DNA of 64,000 nucleotides from Pelistega europaea (GTDB lineage Bacteria; Pseudomonadota; Gammaproteobacteria; Burkholderiales; Burkholderiaceae_B), in NCBI RefSeq assembly GCF_013133775.1, contig NZ_JABGBO010000005.1:1-64000 (forward strand). The letters are read 5' to 3'. Positions 38,820-49,755 of this stretch are shown piece after piece; positions within the stretch are counted from its first letter, which is position 1, and each line of letters starts with the position of its first letter. Under the pieces are notes generated by a model. It saw only the letters and a list, made by a program, of their open reading frames with translations. It made no database searches and was not told the origin of the DNA. A program made the position numbers and the translations under genes.

Positions 38820-39466
38820 TATTGCTCCCCTCCTAAGACAGTGATTTTCATTTCTACCAGACGCACAAAGTTTGCATCAAGACCTTTTTCGTCCAATGCT
38901 TCTTTCCATGCTTTTAATGCCGCCGCTTTATCCCCTTTTTCCAAGAAAATATCGCCTTGGCGATCCAAGAACAACGCCTTAAAGCTAGCAGGTGGGTTAC
39001 CTAATTGTGCTAAAGCCTCATCATACTTGGCTTGATTCATCAAAATAGTTGCTAACTGTAATTGTGCCACAGGCACCATCTCAATTTCTTTGCTTTCGCT
39101 CACTACCCATTGTGCAGCTTGCTGAGCGGCTGCCAAGTCGCCATGTTCGACAAAGTACCTAGACGCCAACAAACTGGCACGAGCTGGATAAGCTGTCCCT
39201 TTGTAGTCCTTTTGTAAAGCTGCCAACGCCTCCTGAATACGGGTCTTATCATTTGCATCTGGACGAGCATTGTGTACCGCAGTGTTTACCGTATCATAAT
39301 AAGCCAAGGCTTGACCAGATTGATAGTTTTGATACATACCCCAACCATAATAGCCCACATAGGCAAGCAACACCACAGTCAGGATACCTGTTACCCAACC
39401 ACCGAACTTATCCCACCAGGCTTTCACCTGATCGATTTTTTCCTGTTCTTCTAAATCAAATGCCAT
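38819..39466 (-). CDS. yfgM: YfgM-like membrane-anchored TPR protein
   Basis: This 215-residue protein has a short cytoplasmic N-terminus (MAFDLEEQEKIDQVKAWWDK), one membrane helix near residues 22-45, and a periplasmic TPR-like domain. In E. coli YfgM is an ancillary partner of the SecYEG/PpiD site. Its place between hisS and bamB is conserved. It shares one base with bamB and lies six bases after hisS. Confidence 0.93.
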   Translation of the reverse strand: MAFDLEEQEKIDQVKAWWDKFGGWVTGILTVVLLAYVGYYGWGMYQNYQSGQALAYYDTVNTAVHNARPDANDKTRIQEALAALQKDYKGTAYPARASLLASRYFVEHGDLAAAQQAAQWVVSESKEIEMVPVAQLQLATILMNQAKYDEALAQLGNPPASFKALFLDRQGDIFLEKGDKAAALKAWKEALDEKGLDANFVRLVEMKITVLGGEQ

Positions 39467-39472
39467 AGCGTA

Positions 39473-40762
39473 TTAAATCCTTTTTTGTAATTCAGCAACC
39501 ACCGCATCTTGGCTTACAGTCACTTGTTCTAACATCATACCATTATCTGCGAGACGCAAGGGCTTAAGACTAATAGTTCCCTCTTTTACTTCTGCCTCTC
39601 CGAGAATTAATGCTACCTGTGCTCCACTAATGTCTGCTCGTTTAAACTGAGACTTAAACGATGCACTACCTGCATGAACAATAACACGCCATCCCTGATC
39701 GCGGCAAAGCTCAGCAATCTGTACCGCACGACGAGCAGCCTCATCTCCTTGATGAATAACGTAAATATCTGCTTCGCTAGGAGCAGAAACAGATTCTGCT
39801 TGCTCCATCAAAGCTAATAAGCGTTCCAATCCAATCGCAAAGCCTACTGCTGGTGTAGGTTTGCCTCCAAGCAAAGTAAATAATCCATCATAACGGCCGC
39901 CACCGCAAACAGTTGCCTGAGCCCCAAGGCTGCCAGTCACCCATTCAAATACCGTTAAGTTATAGTAGTCTAAACCACGCACTAAACGAGGGTTAATCGT
40001 ATAAGGAATACCTGCTTGCTCCAAGCGCGTACAAATTTCTTGAAAATGTGCTTTAGACTCCTCACCAAGAAAATCAAATAATTTAGGTGCATTATTAGCC
40101 ATCTCTTGCATGGCAGGATTCTTGGTGTCCAACACACGTAGAGGGTTGGTATACATACGACGCTTACCATCCTCATCCAGCACATCAATATGAGCCTCTA
40201 GGTGCTTAATCAAAGCCTCTCGGTGTGCCTTACGTTCTTCAACTTGACCTAGGGAGTTAAGCTCTAAATGAATATCCTTAAGACCGAGCAATTTCCATAG
40301 ACGTGACAACATAATGATTTGTTCTGCATCAATATCTGGACCTGCAAAGCCTAAAGCCTCAATAGACACTTGATGGAATTGACGATAACGTCCTTTCTGA
40401 GGACGCTCATGACGAAATACCTGTCCCATAGAATAAACACGCTGTGGACGGTCATAGGTGATATTATGCTCAATCGCTGCTCGTACAACCCCAGCGGTAA
40501 ACTCTGGACGCATCGTAAGTTGCTCTGCATCTTCAGACATACGGAAGGTATACATTTCCTTCTCAACAATATCTGTCACCTCGCCAATACCGCGAGCAAA
40601 CAAACGAGTCTGCTCCAAAATTGGGGTTCGCATATTAAGGTAGCCATACTGTGCCAACCAGGTTCGCAAAATAGACTCTAAACGCTCCCACTGCCAGCTC
40701 TCGCCAGGTAAAATATCATTCATGCCGCGGATGGCAGTTACTTTTTCAAATTTCGTACTCAT
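39473..40762 (-). CDS. hisS: Histidyl-tRNA synthetase
   Basis: This 429-residue class II synthetase charges tRNA-His. It begins with an [12 protein letters not shown] motif near residue 10, typical of HisRS. Motif 2 is [20 protein letters not shown] near 108. The histidine-A motifs [15 protein letters not shown] near 259 and [10 protein letters not shown] near 284 are both complete. A C-terminal anticodon-binding domain occupies the last 100 residues. It lies 90 bases after ispG and six bases before yfgM. Confidence 0.98.
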   Translation of the reverse strand: MSTKFEKVTAIRGMNDILPGESWQWERLESILRTWLAQYGYLNMRTPILEQTRLFARGIGEVTDIVEKEMYTFRMSEDAEQLTMRPEFTAGVVRAAIEHNITYDRPQRVYSMGQVFRHERPQKGRYRQFHQVSIEALGFAGPDIDAEQIIMLSRLWKLLGLKDIHLELNSLGQVEERKAHREALIKHLEAHIDVLDEDGKRRMYTNPLRVLDTKNPAMQEMANNAPKLFDFLGEESKAHFQEICTRLEQAGIPYTINPRLVRGLDYYNLTVFEWVTGSLGAQATVCGGGRYDGLFTLLGGKPTPAVGFAIGLERLLALMEQAESVSAPSEADIYVIHQGDEAARRAVQIAELCRDQGWRVIVHAGSASFKSQFKRADISGAQVALILGEAEVKEGTISLKPLRLADNGMMLEQVTVSQDAVVAELQKRI

Positions 40763-40852
40763 TTCTTACTATATCTTGCGGATACACCATGCACCGCATC
40801 TCATCAATTATTTTATATTTAAAATAAGCGATATGTCCTATTTATCCTTATC

Positions 40853-42127
40853 TTAGCCATTTTTTCCATAGCGCCGTTGCACATAATCCAAAACAATTTT
40901 CTGAAACTCTTGTGCAATCGTATCGCCTTTTAGGGTCACTGTCCGCTCCCCATCAATAAACACAGGAGCAGAAGGCACTTCACCTGTACCAGGCAGACTA
41001 ATACCAATATCGGCATGACGACTTTCTCCTGGACCATTGACCACACAGCCCATCACCGCCACATTCATTGTTTCTACACCAGGATATTGTAGACGCCAAA
41101 TAGGCATCTGTTCACGTAAAAAGTTTTGAATACTGTCCGCCAACTCTTGGAAAAACGTACTACTAGTGCGACCACATCCTGGACAAGAAACTACCAAAGG
41201 CGTAAAAGCACGCAAACCCATAGTCTGCAAAATTTCCTGGGCAACAATCACCTCTTTACGACGATCTCCACCAGGCTCTGGGGTCAAAGAGATACGAATC
41301 GTATCACCAATACCCTCTTGCAATAAGACAGACAATGCGGCTGTCGATGCCACAATCCCCTTGCTTCCCATTCCTGCTTCTGTCAAACCAAGATGCAGCG
41401 GATAATCGCATCGACTAGAGAGGTTACGATAAACAGAAATTAAATCTTGAACGTGGCTAACCTTACAAGAGAGGACAATCTTGTCTCCTGGTAATCCTAG
41501 CGACTCTGCTCGTTGTGCATTGGTAATTGCTGAAACTACCAATGCCTCACGCATGACCGCTTGTGCTTCCCAAGGTTGGCTACGGGCATTGTTTTCATCC
41601 ATCATACGAGCCATCAAATCTTGATCTAGACTTCCCCAGTTGACTCCAATACGAACAGCTTTATCATATTTGGCAGCAACTTCAATCATCTGAGCAAAAT
41701 TATCTTCACGCTTCTTGCCCCCGCCCATATTGCCAGGGTTGATACGGTATTTTGATAAAGCCTGAGCACATTCAGCATAAGTCGTTAATAACTTATGCCC
41801 GTTGTAATGAAAATCGCCCACCAAAGGGACATCAACCCCCATCTTATCAAGTTGCTCTCGAATCGCAGGCACTGCTGCTGCTGCCTCAGGAGTATTAACT
41901 GTAATACGTACCAGCTCTGAACCTGCTAACGCCAACTCCTTGACTTGAATCGCAGTCGCAATAGGGTCAGCCGTATCAGTATTCGTCATGGACTGTACAA
42001 CAACAGGTGCACCACCACCTACTTGTACTTTTTTATTGCCCCATGAAACCACGACACCCCGTGTTTGATGACGTGTATTAGGTCCCACAGGATAAGGCGT
42101 TGTGCAGATACTTACAGAATCAGACAT
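40853..42127 (-). CDS. ispG: HMBPP synthase IspG (GcpE) of the MEP isoprenoid pathway
   Basis: This enzyme is an Fe-S protein converting MEcPP to HMBPP. I prefer the ATG at 42127 ([15 protein letters not shown]), giving 424 residues. A longer frame reaches 42169 inside the rodZ-like gene but adds no conserved sequence. The TIM barrel starts at [19 protein letters not shown]. Cluster cysteines are in [11 protein letters not shown] near residue 320, with another in [11 protein letters not shown] near 370. The start overlaps the end of the rodZ-like gene by eight bases. Confidence 0.97.
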   Translation of the reverse strand: MSDSVSICTTPYPVGPNTRHQTRGVVVSWGNKKVQVGGGAPVVVQSMTNTDTADPIATAIQVKELALAGSELVRITVNTPEAAAAVPAIREQLDKMGVDVPLVGDFHYNGHKLLTTYAECAQALSKYRINPGNMGGGKKREDNFAQMIEVAAKYDKAVRIGVNWGSLDQDLMARMMDENNARSQPWEAQAVMREALVVSAITNAQRAESLGLPGDKIVLSCKVSHVQDLISVYRNLSSRCDYPLHLGLTEAGMGSKGIVASTAALSVLLQEGIGDTIRISLTPEPGGDRRKEVIVAQEILQTMGLRAFTPLVVSCPGCGRTSSTFFQELADSIQNFLREQMPIWRLQYPGVETMNVAVMGCVVNGPGESRHADIGISLPGTGEVPSAPVFIDGERTVTLKGDTIAQEFQKIVLDYVQRRYGKNG

Positions 42128-42626
42128 CACTATTACCAAACCATTTTTTGACGAATGCAATATCATCAAGACTAAACATGCCTTGAGAGAAAGCGATATA
42201 CCCCACTACAACCAGCACAACTATGATTAATAAAATCCACAGCCATGTACCACCAGCACCAGAAGAAATTCGCTCATTTAATTGCTCATTAACATGGTGA
42301 TTCATGCTGGATTTTAAGTTTTTATTAGTCGCAGGAACCACATTTCCTGTAGCTTTAGCAAGTTTCTCTAACGCAACCTCAGGGTCTGCTTGTACAGCCA
42401 CTGCAAATTTCTTCACAATGCTACGCAATACAAATCCTGGAGGCACTTTATCCCACTTATGCTCTTCTACCGCAGCCAACTGTGCCACATGGTATTTAGT
42501 TGCATCACTCACCTGCTGCAAAGTCATATTCTGCTGTAAACGTGCTGCCTGCAAATACCCTCCGATAGTATCAGCATCAGGAGGAGTTAATGATGCTTTG
42601 GTTAAGTCGGGCGTCTCTAAGCTCAT
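42120..42626 (-). CDS. RodZ-like HTH membrane protein, short form
   Basis: This 168-residue protein has an N-terminal HTH_25 domain ([20 protein letters not shown] near residues 22-41) and one membrane helix near residues 127-148 ([18 protein letters not shown]). Only about 20 residues follow. RodZ normally carries a periplasmic DUF4115 domain and is about 330 residues long, so that domain is absent here. It may still link MreB to the membrane. The rlmN-rodZ-ispG-hisS order is conserved. It overlaps rlmN by four bases and ispG by eight. Confidence 0.82.
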   Translation of the reverse strand: MSLETPDLTKASLTPPDADTIGGYLQAARLQQNMTLQQVSDATKYHVAQLAAVEEHKWDKVPPGFVLRSIVKKFAVAVQADPEVALEKLAKATGNVVPATNKNLKSSMNHHVNEQLNERISSGAGGTWLWILLIIVVLVVVGYIAFSQGMFSLDDIAFVKKWFGNSDV

Positions 42627-43765
42627 AGTGTCATCTCCTTGATAGGAATGGTTTTCTGCATTTGCATACGGGCACTAATCTTGGTGCGGTCTTTGACCTC
42701 GCCTGCTAGCTGTCCGCAGGCAGCATCAATATCATCACCACGCGTTTTACGTACAGTTGTCATCACCCCTGCATCTAACAAAATCTGTGCAAATTGCTTC
42801 ACACGAGCAGAAGTGGAGCGCTTTAATCCAGACTCTGGGAATGGATTAAAAGGAATCAGGTTAATCTTACAACGTACTTGCTTGGTAATCTCAATCAATT
42901 CAAGCGCGTGTTTATCGGTATCATTAACATCTTCTAGCATAATATACTCAAAGGTAATGAAATCGCGAGGAGCAAACTCCAAATAGCGATTACAGGCGGC
43001 AATGAGTTCAGCAAGAGGATATTTTTTATTGAGAGGAATCAAACGGCTACGCAAATCATCATTAGGTGCATGCAAAGACACCGCCAAGGCAACAGGACAA
43101 TCTTTAGCTAGCCTATCCATCATCGGCACAACACCAGAAGTTGATACCGTCACACGACGACGTGACAAACCATAAGCATTGTCATCTAACATGAGTTTCA
43201 ATGCTGGCACAACCTGATCATAATTTAACAAAGGCTCTCCCATGCCCATCATCACCACATTACTGATGATACGATCACCCTCGCCTAACTCAGCATTAAG
43301 ACGAGCCGCACCCTTGTCTGCCAAAATATCAGCACGAGCGTGCCAAAGCTGACCAATAATCTCAGCCGTTGTTAAATTACGATTAAACCCTTGGTGACCT
43401 GTAGAGCAAAAGCGACATGCTACTGTGCAACCAGCCTGACTAGAAATACACAAAGTACCCCTATCGTCTTCTGGGATAAAGACGGTTTCAATCGCGTTGT
43501 GATTACCGACATCAAACAACCACTTACGTGTACCATCGGCAGAAACCTTGCAGGTAATTACCTCTGGGGTAGCGACAGTACAGTGTTGCTCTAGTTCGGC
43601 ACGAAAATCCTTGGCCAAATCTGTCATCTGACCAAAATCACTCACACCACGCTGATGCACCCATCGCGACAACTGTTTTGCTCGAAAAGGCTTATGCCCC
43701 CAAGCAGCAACTTGCTGCACGAGGGCATCATTACCTAAGCCTAATAAATTAAGGCGTTCTATCAT
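42623..43765 (-). CDS. rlmN: 23S rRNA/tRNA adenine-C2 methyltransferase RlmN
   Basis: This 380-residue radical-SAM enzyme methylates A2503 of 23S rRNA and A37 of some tRNAs. The radical-SAM cysteines are in [11 protein letters not shown] near residue 115. [11 protein letters not shown] lies near 173. The resolving C-terminal Cys is in [12 protein letters not shown] near 355. It overlaps the rodZ-like gene by four bases and follows ndk by 14. Confidence 0.97.
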   Translation of the reverse strand: MIERLNLLGLGNDALVQQVAAWGHKPFRAKQLSRWVHQRGVSDFGQMTDLAKDFRAELEQHCTVATPEVITCKVSADGTRKWLFDVGNHNAIETVFIPEDDRGTLCISSQAGCTVACRFCSTGHQGFNRNLTTAEIIGQLWHARADILADKGAARLNAELGEGDRIISNVVMMGMGEPLLNYDQVVPALKLMLDDNAYGLSRRRVTVSTSGVVPMMDRLAKDCPVALAVSLHAPNDDLRSRLIPLNKKYPLAELIAACNRYLEFAPRDFITFEYIMLEDVNDTDKHALELIEITKQVRCKINLIPFNPFPESGLKRSTSARVKQFAQILLDAGVMTTVRKTRGDDIDAACGQLAGEVKDRTKISARMQMQKTIPIKEMTL

Positions 43766-43779
43766 TCTGTAAAGATTAA

Positions 43780-44187
43780 TTATTTGCCAAAGAAATAAGC
43801 GATTTCAACAGCCGCTGTTTCTGGTGCATCAGAACCATGCACAGCGTTGGCATCAATGCTTTCTGCAAAATCAGCACGGATAGTACCGGGAGCCGCTTTC
43901 TTGGGATCAGTTGCACCCATCAATTCACGATTTTTGGCAATCGCATTTTCACCCTCTAGTACTTGGATAAATACTGGGCCAGAAATCATGAACTCTACCA
44001 AGTCATTAAAGAAGGGACGCTCTTTATGTACAGCATAGAAACCTTCAGCTTCTGCACGAGTTAATTGTTGTAAGCGAGCATTAACGATTTTTAAACCAGC
44101 ATTTTCAAAGCGAGTAAGAATTTGACCGATAACATTCTTGGCAACTGCATCTGGTTTAATGATAGATAAAGTACGTTCGATAGCCAT
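43780..44187 (-). CDS. ndk: Nucleoside diphosphate kinase
   Basis: This 135-residue enzyme exchanges phosphate among NTPs through a phosphohistidine. It begins [15 protein letters not shown]. The active His is in NAVHGSD near residue 115. It is a few residues shorter than the usual 141. It leads the minus-strand ndk-rlmN-rodZ-ispG cluster. The promoter must lie in the repeat-bearing interval upstream. Confidence 0.97.
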   Translation of the reverse strand: MAIERTLSIIKPDAVAKNVIGQILTRFENAGLKIVNARLQQLTRAEAEGFYAVHKERPFFNDLVEFMISGPVFIQVLEGENAIAKNRELMGATDPKKAAPGTIRADFAESIDANAVHGSDAPETAAVEIAYFFGK

Positions 44188-44310
44188 TTAAAAAAGCTCC
44201 TGTGAAATATAAATGGTTAAGTTTTAATTTTTGAATAAGCACACATAAACGCACACTTATCCAAGTTAATCACGCATTTTATCATACAAGTACTGATTTA
44301 TCTAATTGCA

Positions 44311-44362
44311 CTGTAAAACTTCACCATTTATCAGACCGTACCGTAAAACTTCACCATTTATC
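44311..44362. repeat. 22-bp direct repeat pair, period 30
   Basis: GTAAAACTTCACCATTTATC, preceded by CT or CC, occurs at 44311-44332 and 44341-44362. Confidence 0.85.
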
Positions 44363-44472
44363 TAATTTTTTACGAGTTCACAATGTCACAGACAGAGAAA
44401 TCCTTTAAAATAACACCTTTGCATACAGAATGCTTCCTCCAATACCGTGTAGTGTGCCCCCTCTTCTAAATG

Positions 44473-44556
44473 CATCGCAGTGGGTACCCTCCCAAATGCA
44501 TTGTAGCGGACATACCCCTCCTAAAGACATCGCAGTGGGTACCCTCCCAAATGCAT
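44473..44556. repeat. 29-bp identical direct repeat pair, period 55
   Basis: A 29-base unit beginning CATCGCAGTGGGTACC and ending AAATGCAT occurs at 44473-44501 and 44528-44556. The flanks on the left are also partly similar (CCCCTCCTAAAGA against CCCCCTCTTCTAAATG), so the true unit is about 55 bp. Confidence 0.9.
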
Positions 44557-44622
44557 CACAGGAAAACAGGCAGCGTTCTTTTTACCTTTTTTATAGTTAC
44601 TGAATATTTTGGTCTTTGACTT

Positions 44623-47481
44623 ATGACTAACACAACCCAAGACAACGCTTCTCAAGACAACAATCAACTTGCCAAGAACTTTGACCCTCAAGCCATAGAG
44701 GGGCACTGGTACCAACAGTGGGAATCTCTCGGTGCATTCTCTGCTGGACAACATGTACAAACAGACTCTCCCCTATCAGGCAAACCCTACATTATTCAGT
44801 TCCCCCCTCCTAATGTGACAGGGACTTTACACATGGGACACGCCTTCAACCAAACCATTATGGACGGTTTGATTCGCTACCACCGCATGAATGGATGCGA
44901 TACCGTATTTGTCCCTGGAGCAGACCACGCAGGGATTGCAACTCAGATTGTGGTTGAGCGTCAATTAGATGCCCAAAACATTTCTCGTCATGACTTAGGA
45001 CGTGAAAAATTCCTTGAAAAAGTCTGGGAGTGGAAAGAATTATCAGGTGGCACCATCCACTCACAAGTACGTCGTCTTGGTAGCTCTGCAGACTGGTCTC
45101 GCGAATACTTCACTATGGATGAGCAGATGTCTGCTGGTGTTATCGAAACATTTGTTCGCCTATATGAGCAAGGTTTGATTTATCGCGGCAAGCGTCTTGT
45201 TAACTGGGATCCAGTTCTTGGTACAGCCGTATCTGACCTTGAAGTTGAAAGTATCGAAGAAGACGGCAGCCTATGGCATATTCGCTACCCACTCGTTGAA
45301 CCTAGCGGTGAACTCACTCACCTCATTGTCGCTACAACTCGTCCAGAAACCATGCTAGGTGATGTGGCAGTGATGGTACACCCAGAAGATGAGCGTTATA
45401 AACATTTAATCGGTAAAAAAGTCAAACTTCCACTCGTTAATCGAGAGCTACCTATCATTGCTGATGACTATGTCGACCTAGAGTTTGGTACTGGCGTGGT
45501 AAAAGTCACTCCAGCGCATGACTTCAACGACTATGCAGTAGGTCAACGCCACGGTTTAGAGCTCATTAGCATTCTCTCTTTAGATGCTAAAATCAATGAC
45601 AATGCACCTGAAGAATATCGTGGCTTAGACCGCTTTGAAGCTCGTAAAAAAATCGTAGCCGACCTAGAAGCACTTGGCCTACTAGAAAAAGTCGAACCAC
45701 ACAAACTCAAAGTACCACGTGGCGACCGCACTAAGACAGTTATCGAACCAATGCTTACTGATCAATGGTTTGTGGCGATGACCAAACCTGCTCCTGAGGG
45801 GACTTACAACCCAGGTAAAAGCATTACCGAAATGGCATTGGAAGTCGTTCGCAACGGCAGCGTTAGCTTTTATCCAGAAAACTGGGCCAACACTTACTAC
45901 CAATGGCTAGAAAACATTCAAGACTGGTGTATTTCTCGTCAGCTTTGGTGGGGACATCAAATCCCTGCGTGGTTTAGCGAAGACGGACAAATTTTCGTTG
46001 CACGTAATGAAGCTCAAGCCTACGAAAAAGCTCGTGCAGCAGGCGTGACAGGTGATTTACGTCGCGATGAAGATGTGCTGGATACATGGTTCTCTTCTGC
46101 GCTTGTGCCTTTTACAACAATGGGCTGGCCTGAAGTCACTCCTGATTATCAACGCTATATGCCATCCAATGTCTTGGTCACTGGCTTTGATATTATTTTC
46201 TTCTGGGTAGCACGCATGATTATGATGAGCATGCACTTGACAGGTCAAATTCCTTTCAAAGTCGTATATGTGCATGGCCTTATCCTGGATGCCAACGGAC
46301 AGAAAATGAGCAAATCCAAAGGCAACACACTGGATCCAGTAGACTTGATTGATGGTATTGCACTTGAACCCTTGGTTGAGAAACGCACCAAAGGTCTTAT
46401 GAATCCTAAGCAAGCCAGCAAGATTGAAAAAGACACTCGCAAAGAGTTTCCTAATGGTATCAGCAGCTATGGTGCCGATGCACTTCGCTTCACCATGGCA
46501 GCTTATGCCACCTTGGGTCGCAATATGAACTTTGACCTCAAACGCTGCGAGGGCTACCGCAACTTCTGCAACAAGTTATGGAACGCCACTCGCTTTGTCA
46601 TGATGAATGTCGAAGGCCACGACTTAAAAACAGGAGAGGTAGAACTTTCCTTTGTAGACCAATGGATGATTAGCCAGTATGAACGCTTTGTTGCTGAGGT
46701 ACACAAAGGCTTTGCCGAATATCGTTTTGATATGATTGCCAATGCCATCTATCGTTTTGCTTGGGATGAGTATTGCGACTGGTATGTAGAGCTTGCCAAA
46801 GTACAACTACAAACAGGCAATGAAGCTCAACAACGTGGTACACGTCGCACCTTGATTAATATTCTTGAGGGAATTTTACGAGTTGCCCACCCTATCATTC
46901 CATTTATCACCGAAGAACTTTGGCAAAAAGTATCCGTCCTTGCTGGCAAACGTGACCCACAAGTGCATGGGGTATTGTTGAGCAACCAAGCCTACCCTCT
47001 CTTCAACGAAAAACTCGTTAATGAAGCAGCAGAAAACAAGGTTGCACAACTTAAACTCACCGTAGAAGCTATCCGTGCCTTGCGTGGAGAGATGAACATC
47101 TCCCCTGCCGAAAAAGTTGGCATCTATATGGTGGGTGATAAGGCTCTACTTGAACAACAAAAGCCCTACCTGATGGCATTAGGCAAAATCAACGAAGTCC
47201 AATTTGTAGACAAACTCCCAGAAATAGGCGCTCCAAGCCAAATCATCGATCATTGCGAGCTAATGCTCAATGTGAAGATTGATGTTGCAGCAGAAACAGT
47301 ACGTTTAACCAAAGAAATCAAGCGTCTTGAAGGAGAAATTGCCAAGGCCAGTGGTAAGTTAAACAATGAAAACTTTGTTCAACGTGCCCCTACAGCGGTA
47401 ATTGAGCAAGAGAAACAACGTTTAGCTGATTTCACGACTCTCCTAGAAAAAGTGCAAGACCAGTTAAGCAAGTTGAAATAA
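44623..47481 (+). CDS. valS: Valyl-tRNA synthetase
   Basis: This 952-residue class I synthetase charges tRNA-Val and edits mischarged Thr. The HIGH-type motif is [15 protein letters not shown] near residue 67. The KMSKS motif is [10 protein letters not shown] near residue 560. The editing domain includes [13 protein letters not shown] near 241. A C-terminal coiled coil ([20 protein letters not shown]) binds tRNA. The length is normal. It is monocistronic, ended by the terminator at 47509-47544. Confidence 0.98.
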   Translation: MTNTTQDNASQDNNQLAKNFDPQAIEGHWYQQWESLGAFSAGQHVQTDSPLSGKPYIIQFPPPNVTGTLHMGHAFNQTIMDGLIRYHRMNGCDTVFVPGADHAGIATQIVVERQLDAQNISRHDLGREKFLEKVWEWKELSGGTIHSQVRRLGSSADWSREYFTMDEQMSAGVIETFVRLYEQGLIYRGKRLVNWDPVLGTAVSDLEVESIEEDGSLWHIRYPLVEPSGELTHLIVATTRPETMLGDVAVMVHPEDERYKHLIGKKVKLPLVNRELPIIADDYVDLEFGTGVVKVTPAHDFNDYAVGQRHGLELISILSLDAKINDNAPEEYRGLDRFEARKKIVADLEALGLLEKVEPHKLKVPRGDRTKTVIEPMLTDQWFVAMTKPAPEGTYNPGKSITEMALEVVRNGSVSFYPENWANTYYQWLENIQDWCISRQLWWGHQIPAWFSEDGQIFVARNEAQAYEKARAAGVTGDLRRDEDVLDTWFSSALVPFTTMGWPEVTPDYQRYMPSNVLVTGFDIIFFWVARMIMMSMHLTGQIPFKVVYVHGLILDANGQKMSKSKGNTLDPVDLIDGIALEPLVEKRTKGLMNPKQASKIEKDTRKEFPNGISSYGADALRFTMAAYATLGRNMNFDLKRCEGYRNFCNKLWNATRFVMMNVEGHDLKTGEVELSFVDQWMISQYERFVAEVHKGFAEYRFDMIANAIYRFAWDEYCDWYVELAKVQLQTGNEAQQRGTRRTLINILEGILRVAHPIIPFITEELWQKVSVLAGKRDPQVHGVLLSNQAYPLFNEKLVNEAAENKVAQLKLTVEAIRALRGEMNISPAEKVGIYMVGDKALLEQQKPYLMALGKINEVQFVDKLPEIGAPSQIIDHCELMLNVKIDVAAETVRLTKEIKRLEGEIAKASGKLNNENFVQRAPTAVIEQEKQRLADFTTLLEKVQDQLSKLK

Positions 47482-47508
47482 ATAATTACCTGATTGACTT
47501 ATCCCCCT

Positions 47509-47544
47509 ACTCGCCGATATTGGATAGTATCGGCGAGTTTTTTT
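47509..47544 (+). terminator. valS terminator
   Basis: ACTCGCCGATA (47509-47519) pairs perfectly with TATCGGCGAGT (47528-47538), followed by a run of Ts to 47544. The convergent gene at 47587 lies just beyond. Confidence 0.9.
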
Positions 47545-47586
47545 GATGCCCCAAAAACAAGCTGCAACTGCCTCAGTAAACCTGTC

Positions 47587-49155
47587 TCAATCAGCCACCG
47601 CAAATTCCAGTGCCTTGGTCTGAGCATCAAAACTCACGCCTATCTCAATAATCTGCTTCGCACTTGCTCGATATTTATCCGCATAACGCTTCTCCTGAAC
47701 CTGTGCTAGAGCAGACTCCGCATCACCAGCATGGGACATCTTAAACTCAAAGATATACACATTGCCTCGTTCTATCACCACCAGGTCAACACGTCCCTTG
47801 CTAGACGCCTCTTCGGCGATGACCTCCTCACAGCAACTGGCAAAGAACATATAAAAGCTACTCGCCCAATGTCCTTCATAACGAGCAATCTCATTCTTAC
47901 GGTACCAGTCGTGTGGTAAACCTGCAAACGCACTACTCACCACTTGCCGCAAGACCTCTACATCCCCTTGACGTAAAGCACGTATTAAATCCGACTGCTG
48001 CTCAGAAAGCCCCATCATATCCAAAGAAGCATACCACTGCCATAACCCTTGGTTAAACGCTAATCGTACCTCTTTATTCGGAAACTTCAACGTATACTGA
48101 ATACCCATCGTCTCCTGAATCTCTTGATCAATGGTCAAATAGCCAGTCTGGAACATAACAGGAATAGGCGACAAAGTTCCTACATCCATGGACGAGAGCA
48201 AACCAATGCTACTCACCTCACGCATCATACTCAACAGAGAAAAGTGCTGCTGCTGAATAATGTTGTATAAGAAAGACGTATTACCCCCCGTACTAATCCA
48301 GTAGGACTGATATTTCTTGCCTTTATCAAGAAACAGCAGAATATCAAACGGATTATAAACAGACTCTCCCGTCCAGTTATAACCGTTGTACCACTCCCTC
48401 AATGTTCCTAAATCCACATCGACCAACTCAGGAGCAAAGACCTCTTCCAACTCTGCTTGTGTGTATCCGCACAAGGCCGAATACCGAGCATCAATGGTAA
48501 TATCTTTCAGATGATTCAACCCTGAAAATAGACTCATCTGTCCAAACTTAGACACCCCGGTGAGCATCGCAAAACGAATACTGGGGGCCAAGTCCTTCAA
48601 CTGCGAGTACAAAGACCGCAAAATATTCCTAATCTCTAACGCAATCTCGGCATCGTTGAGATTATCAATAATGGGTTTATCGTATTCATCAATTAAGACG
48701 ACCACTTGTTTGCCGTATTTCTGGACTGTTTTATAGATTAAATCCTGAAAAACAATCCCTAGTCGTTCTGTTGCTAAATCATCAGCAACCAGCTCAACCT
48801 CCAAGGTATCTGCATTTCTTTTGAGACTATCCTCTATAGACGCTCGCAACGCCGCAAGATTGCCTCGTTCTGGCTCCCCCGCAAACGACAGACGAATCAC
48901 CGGATAGGTATCCTCCCAGTCCCAATGCTGCTCGGCATATAAGCCCTCAAATAACGACTTATTGCCTGAGAATAACTCGGCAATCGTATCAATGGTCAAA
49001 CTCTTACCAAAACGGCGTGGACGTGAGAGAAACACGTAACTAGACGTATTCAACAACTCTATAATCAGAGGTGTTTTATCGACATAATAATATCTATCCT
49101 CTTGACGAATCTGAGCTAAGCTCGTCAATCCGATGGGTAAAAGTTTCTTCGTCAT
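47587..49155 (-). CDS. AAA-ATPase-like protein with C-terminal PD-(D/E)XK nuclease domain (DUF1703 type)
   Basis: This protein has an N-terminal AAA-ATPase-like domain and a C-terminal PDDEXK_9 domain. I set the start at ATG 49155 (MTKKLLPIGLTSL, 522 residues), with AGGAG ten bases upstream. The frame extends to a TTG at 49176. The family-defining RQEDRYYYVDKTPLI is near residue 15. The P-loop region is LSRPRRFGKSLTIDT near 43. Walker B is VVVLIDEYDKPI near 150. The nuclease-like end has GRVDLVVIERGNVYIFEFKM near residue 450. The role is unknown. Such genes are multicopy accessory genes in many host-associated bacteria. It is unrelated by position to its neighbours, suggesting transfer. Confidence 0.88.
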   Translation of the reverse strand: MTKKLLPIGLTSLAQIRQEDRYYYVDKTPLIIELLNTSSYVFLSRPRRFGKSLTIDTIAELFSGNKSLFEGLYAEQHWDWEDTYPVIRLSFAGEPERGNLAALRASIEDSLKRNADTLEVELVADDLATERLGIVFQDLIYKTVQKYGKQVVVLIDEYDKPIIDNLNDAEIALEIRNILRSLYSQLKDLAPSIRFAMLTGVSKFGQMSLFSGLNHLKDITIDARYSALCGYTQAELEEVFAPELVDVDLGTLREWYNGYNWTGESVYNPFDILLFLDKGKKYQSYWISTGGNTSFLYNIIQQQHFSLLSMMREVSSIGLLSSMDVGTLSPIPVMFQTGYLTIDQEIQETMGIQYTLKFPNKEVRLAFNQGLWQWYASLDMMGLSEQQSDLIRALRQGDVEVLRQVVSSAFAGLPHDWYRKNEIARYEGHWASSFYMFFASCCEEVIAEEASSKGRVDLVVIERGNVYIFEFKMSHAGDAESALAQVQEKRYADKYRASAKQIIEIGVSFDAQTKALEFAVAD

Positions 49156-49755
49156 GCGTCCATCACTCCTCGCCAATCCTGATAAGCAAACGCAGGCACA
49201 TCATCTGTTGGCCATGCAATATGTCTTTAATTCTACCACACCCCCTCCTGTGAAAACCATACGAAAAACTACGTACACCATCCTCCCACCAACCTCTCAC
49301 ACCTCCTCGTCACACCTCCTCAACAGCCTGCCAATGCTTACGCTCCATTAAAAATAACAAATTTTTTTACATAAAAACAACACTTTCAAAATAAAAAACC
49401 AGAAAACGACTTAAATCCTTGTCAAACCTAACTGTTTTTATGCTAGGGGCGATAAAATAGAAGTATCGAAACAATTGTTTTTAAATGACATTTAGAGAGT
49501 GAGATATTCATCTTTGGCAACCACACTTTTTCAATAGCTAATATTTTTGAAAGGAAACTATTTACTTATTAAAGTGTGATAGTTGCGTTTACAGCACTTT
49601 CTCATCTGTCAACCCTCTTTCTGAGAAAACAAGTTTGAGAGAACACGCCAAAGGTTTATAAGCAAACACGAGGCAACAGACAAAAGAATTTTCTAGTAAT
49701 TCTTTTCCTCAAAACGATTTTTCCTAGAAATACAAACCCTTGGGGAAACAAAGAT
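49156..49755. other. Upstream region of the giant adhesin
   Basis: This 600-base gap has no supported gene. The AT-rich part from 49340 to 49755 should contain the adhesin promoter and a long leader. TTGTCA at about 49421 and TATGCT near 49440 resemble promoter elements, but their spacing (14) is poor, so I make no firm call. Confidence 0.4.

Larger units (their letters stand above)
44188..44622. other. Divergent promoter region between ndk and valS, with two repeat pairs
   Basis: This 435-base gap contains no supported gene. It holds two short repeat pairs (44311-44362 and 44473-44556). Promoters for ndk (minus) and valS (plus) must lie here, but I cannot place them firmly. Confidence 0.5.

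Noticed and set aside
42128-42169. Upstream ATG codons extending ispG
   Set aside because: The extra 14 residues lie inside the rodZ-like coding end and are not conserved.
49421-49445. Adhesin promoter TTGTCA...TATGCT
   Set aside because: The spacer is only 14 bases, so I did not call it as a promoter.
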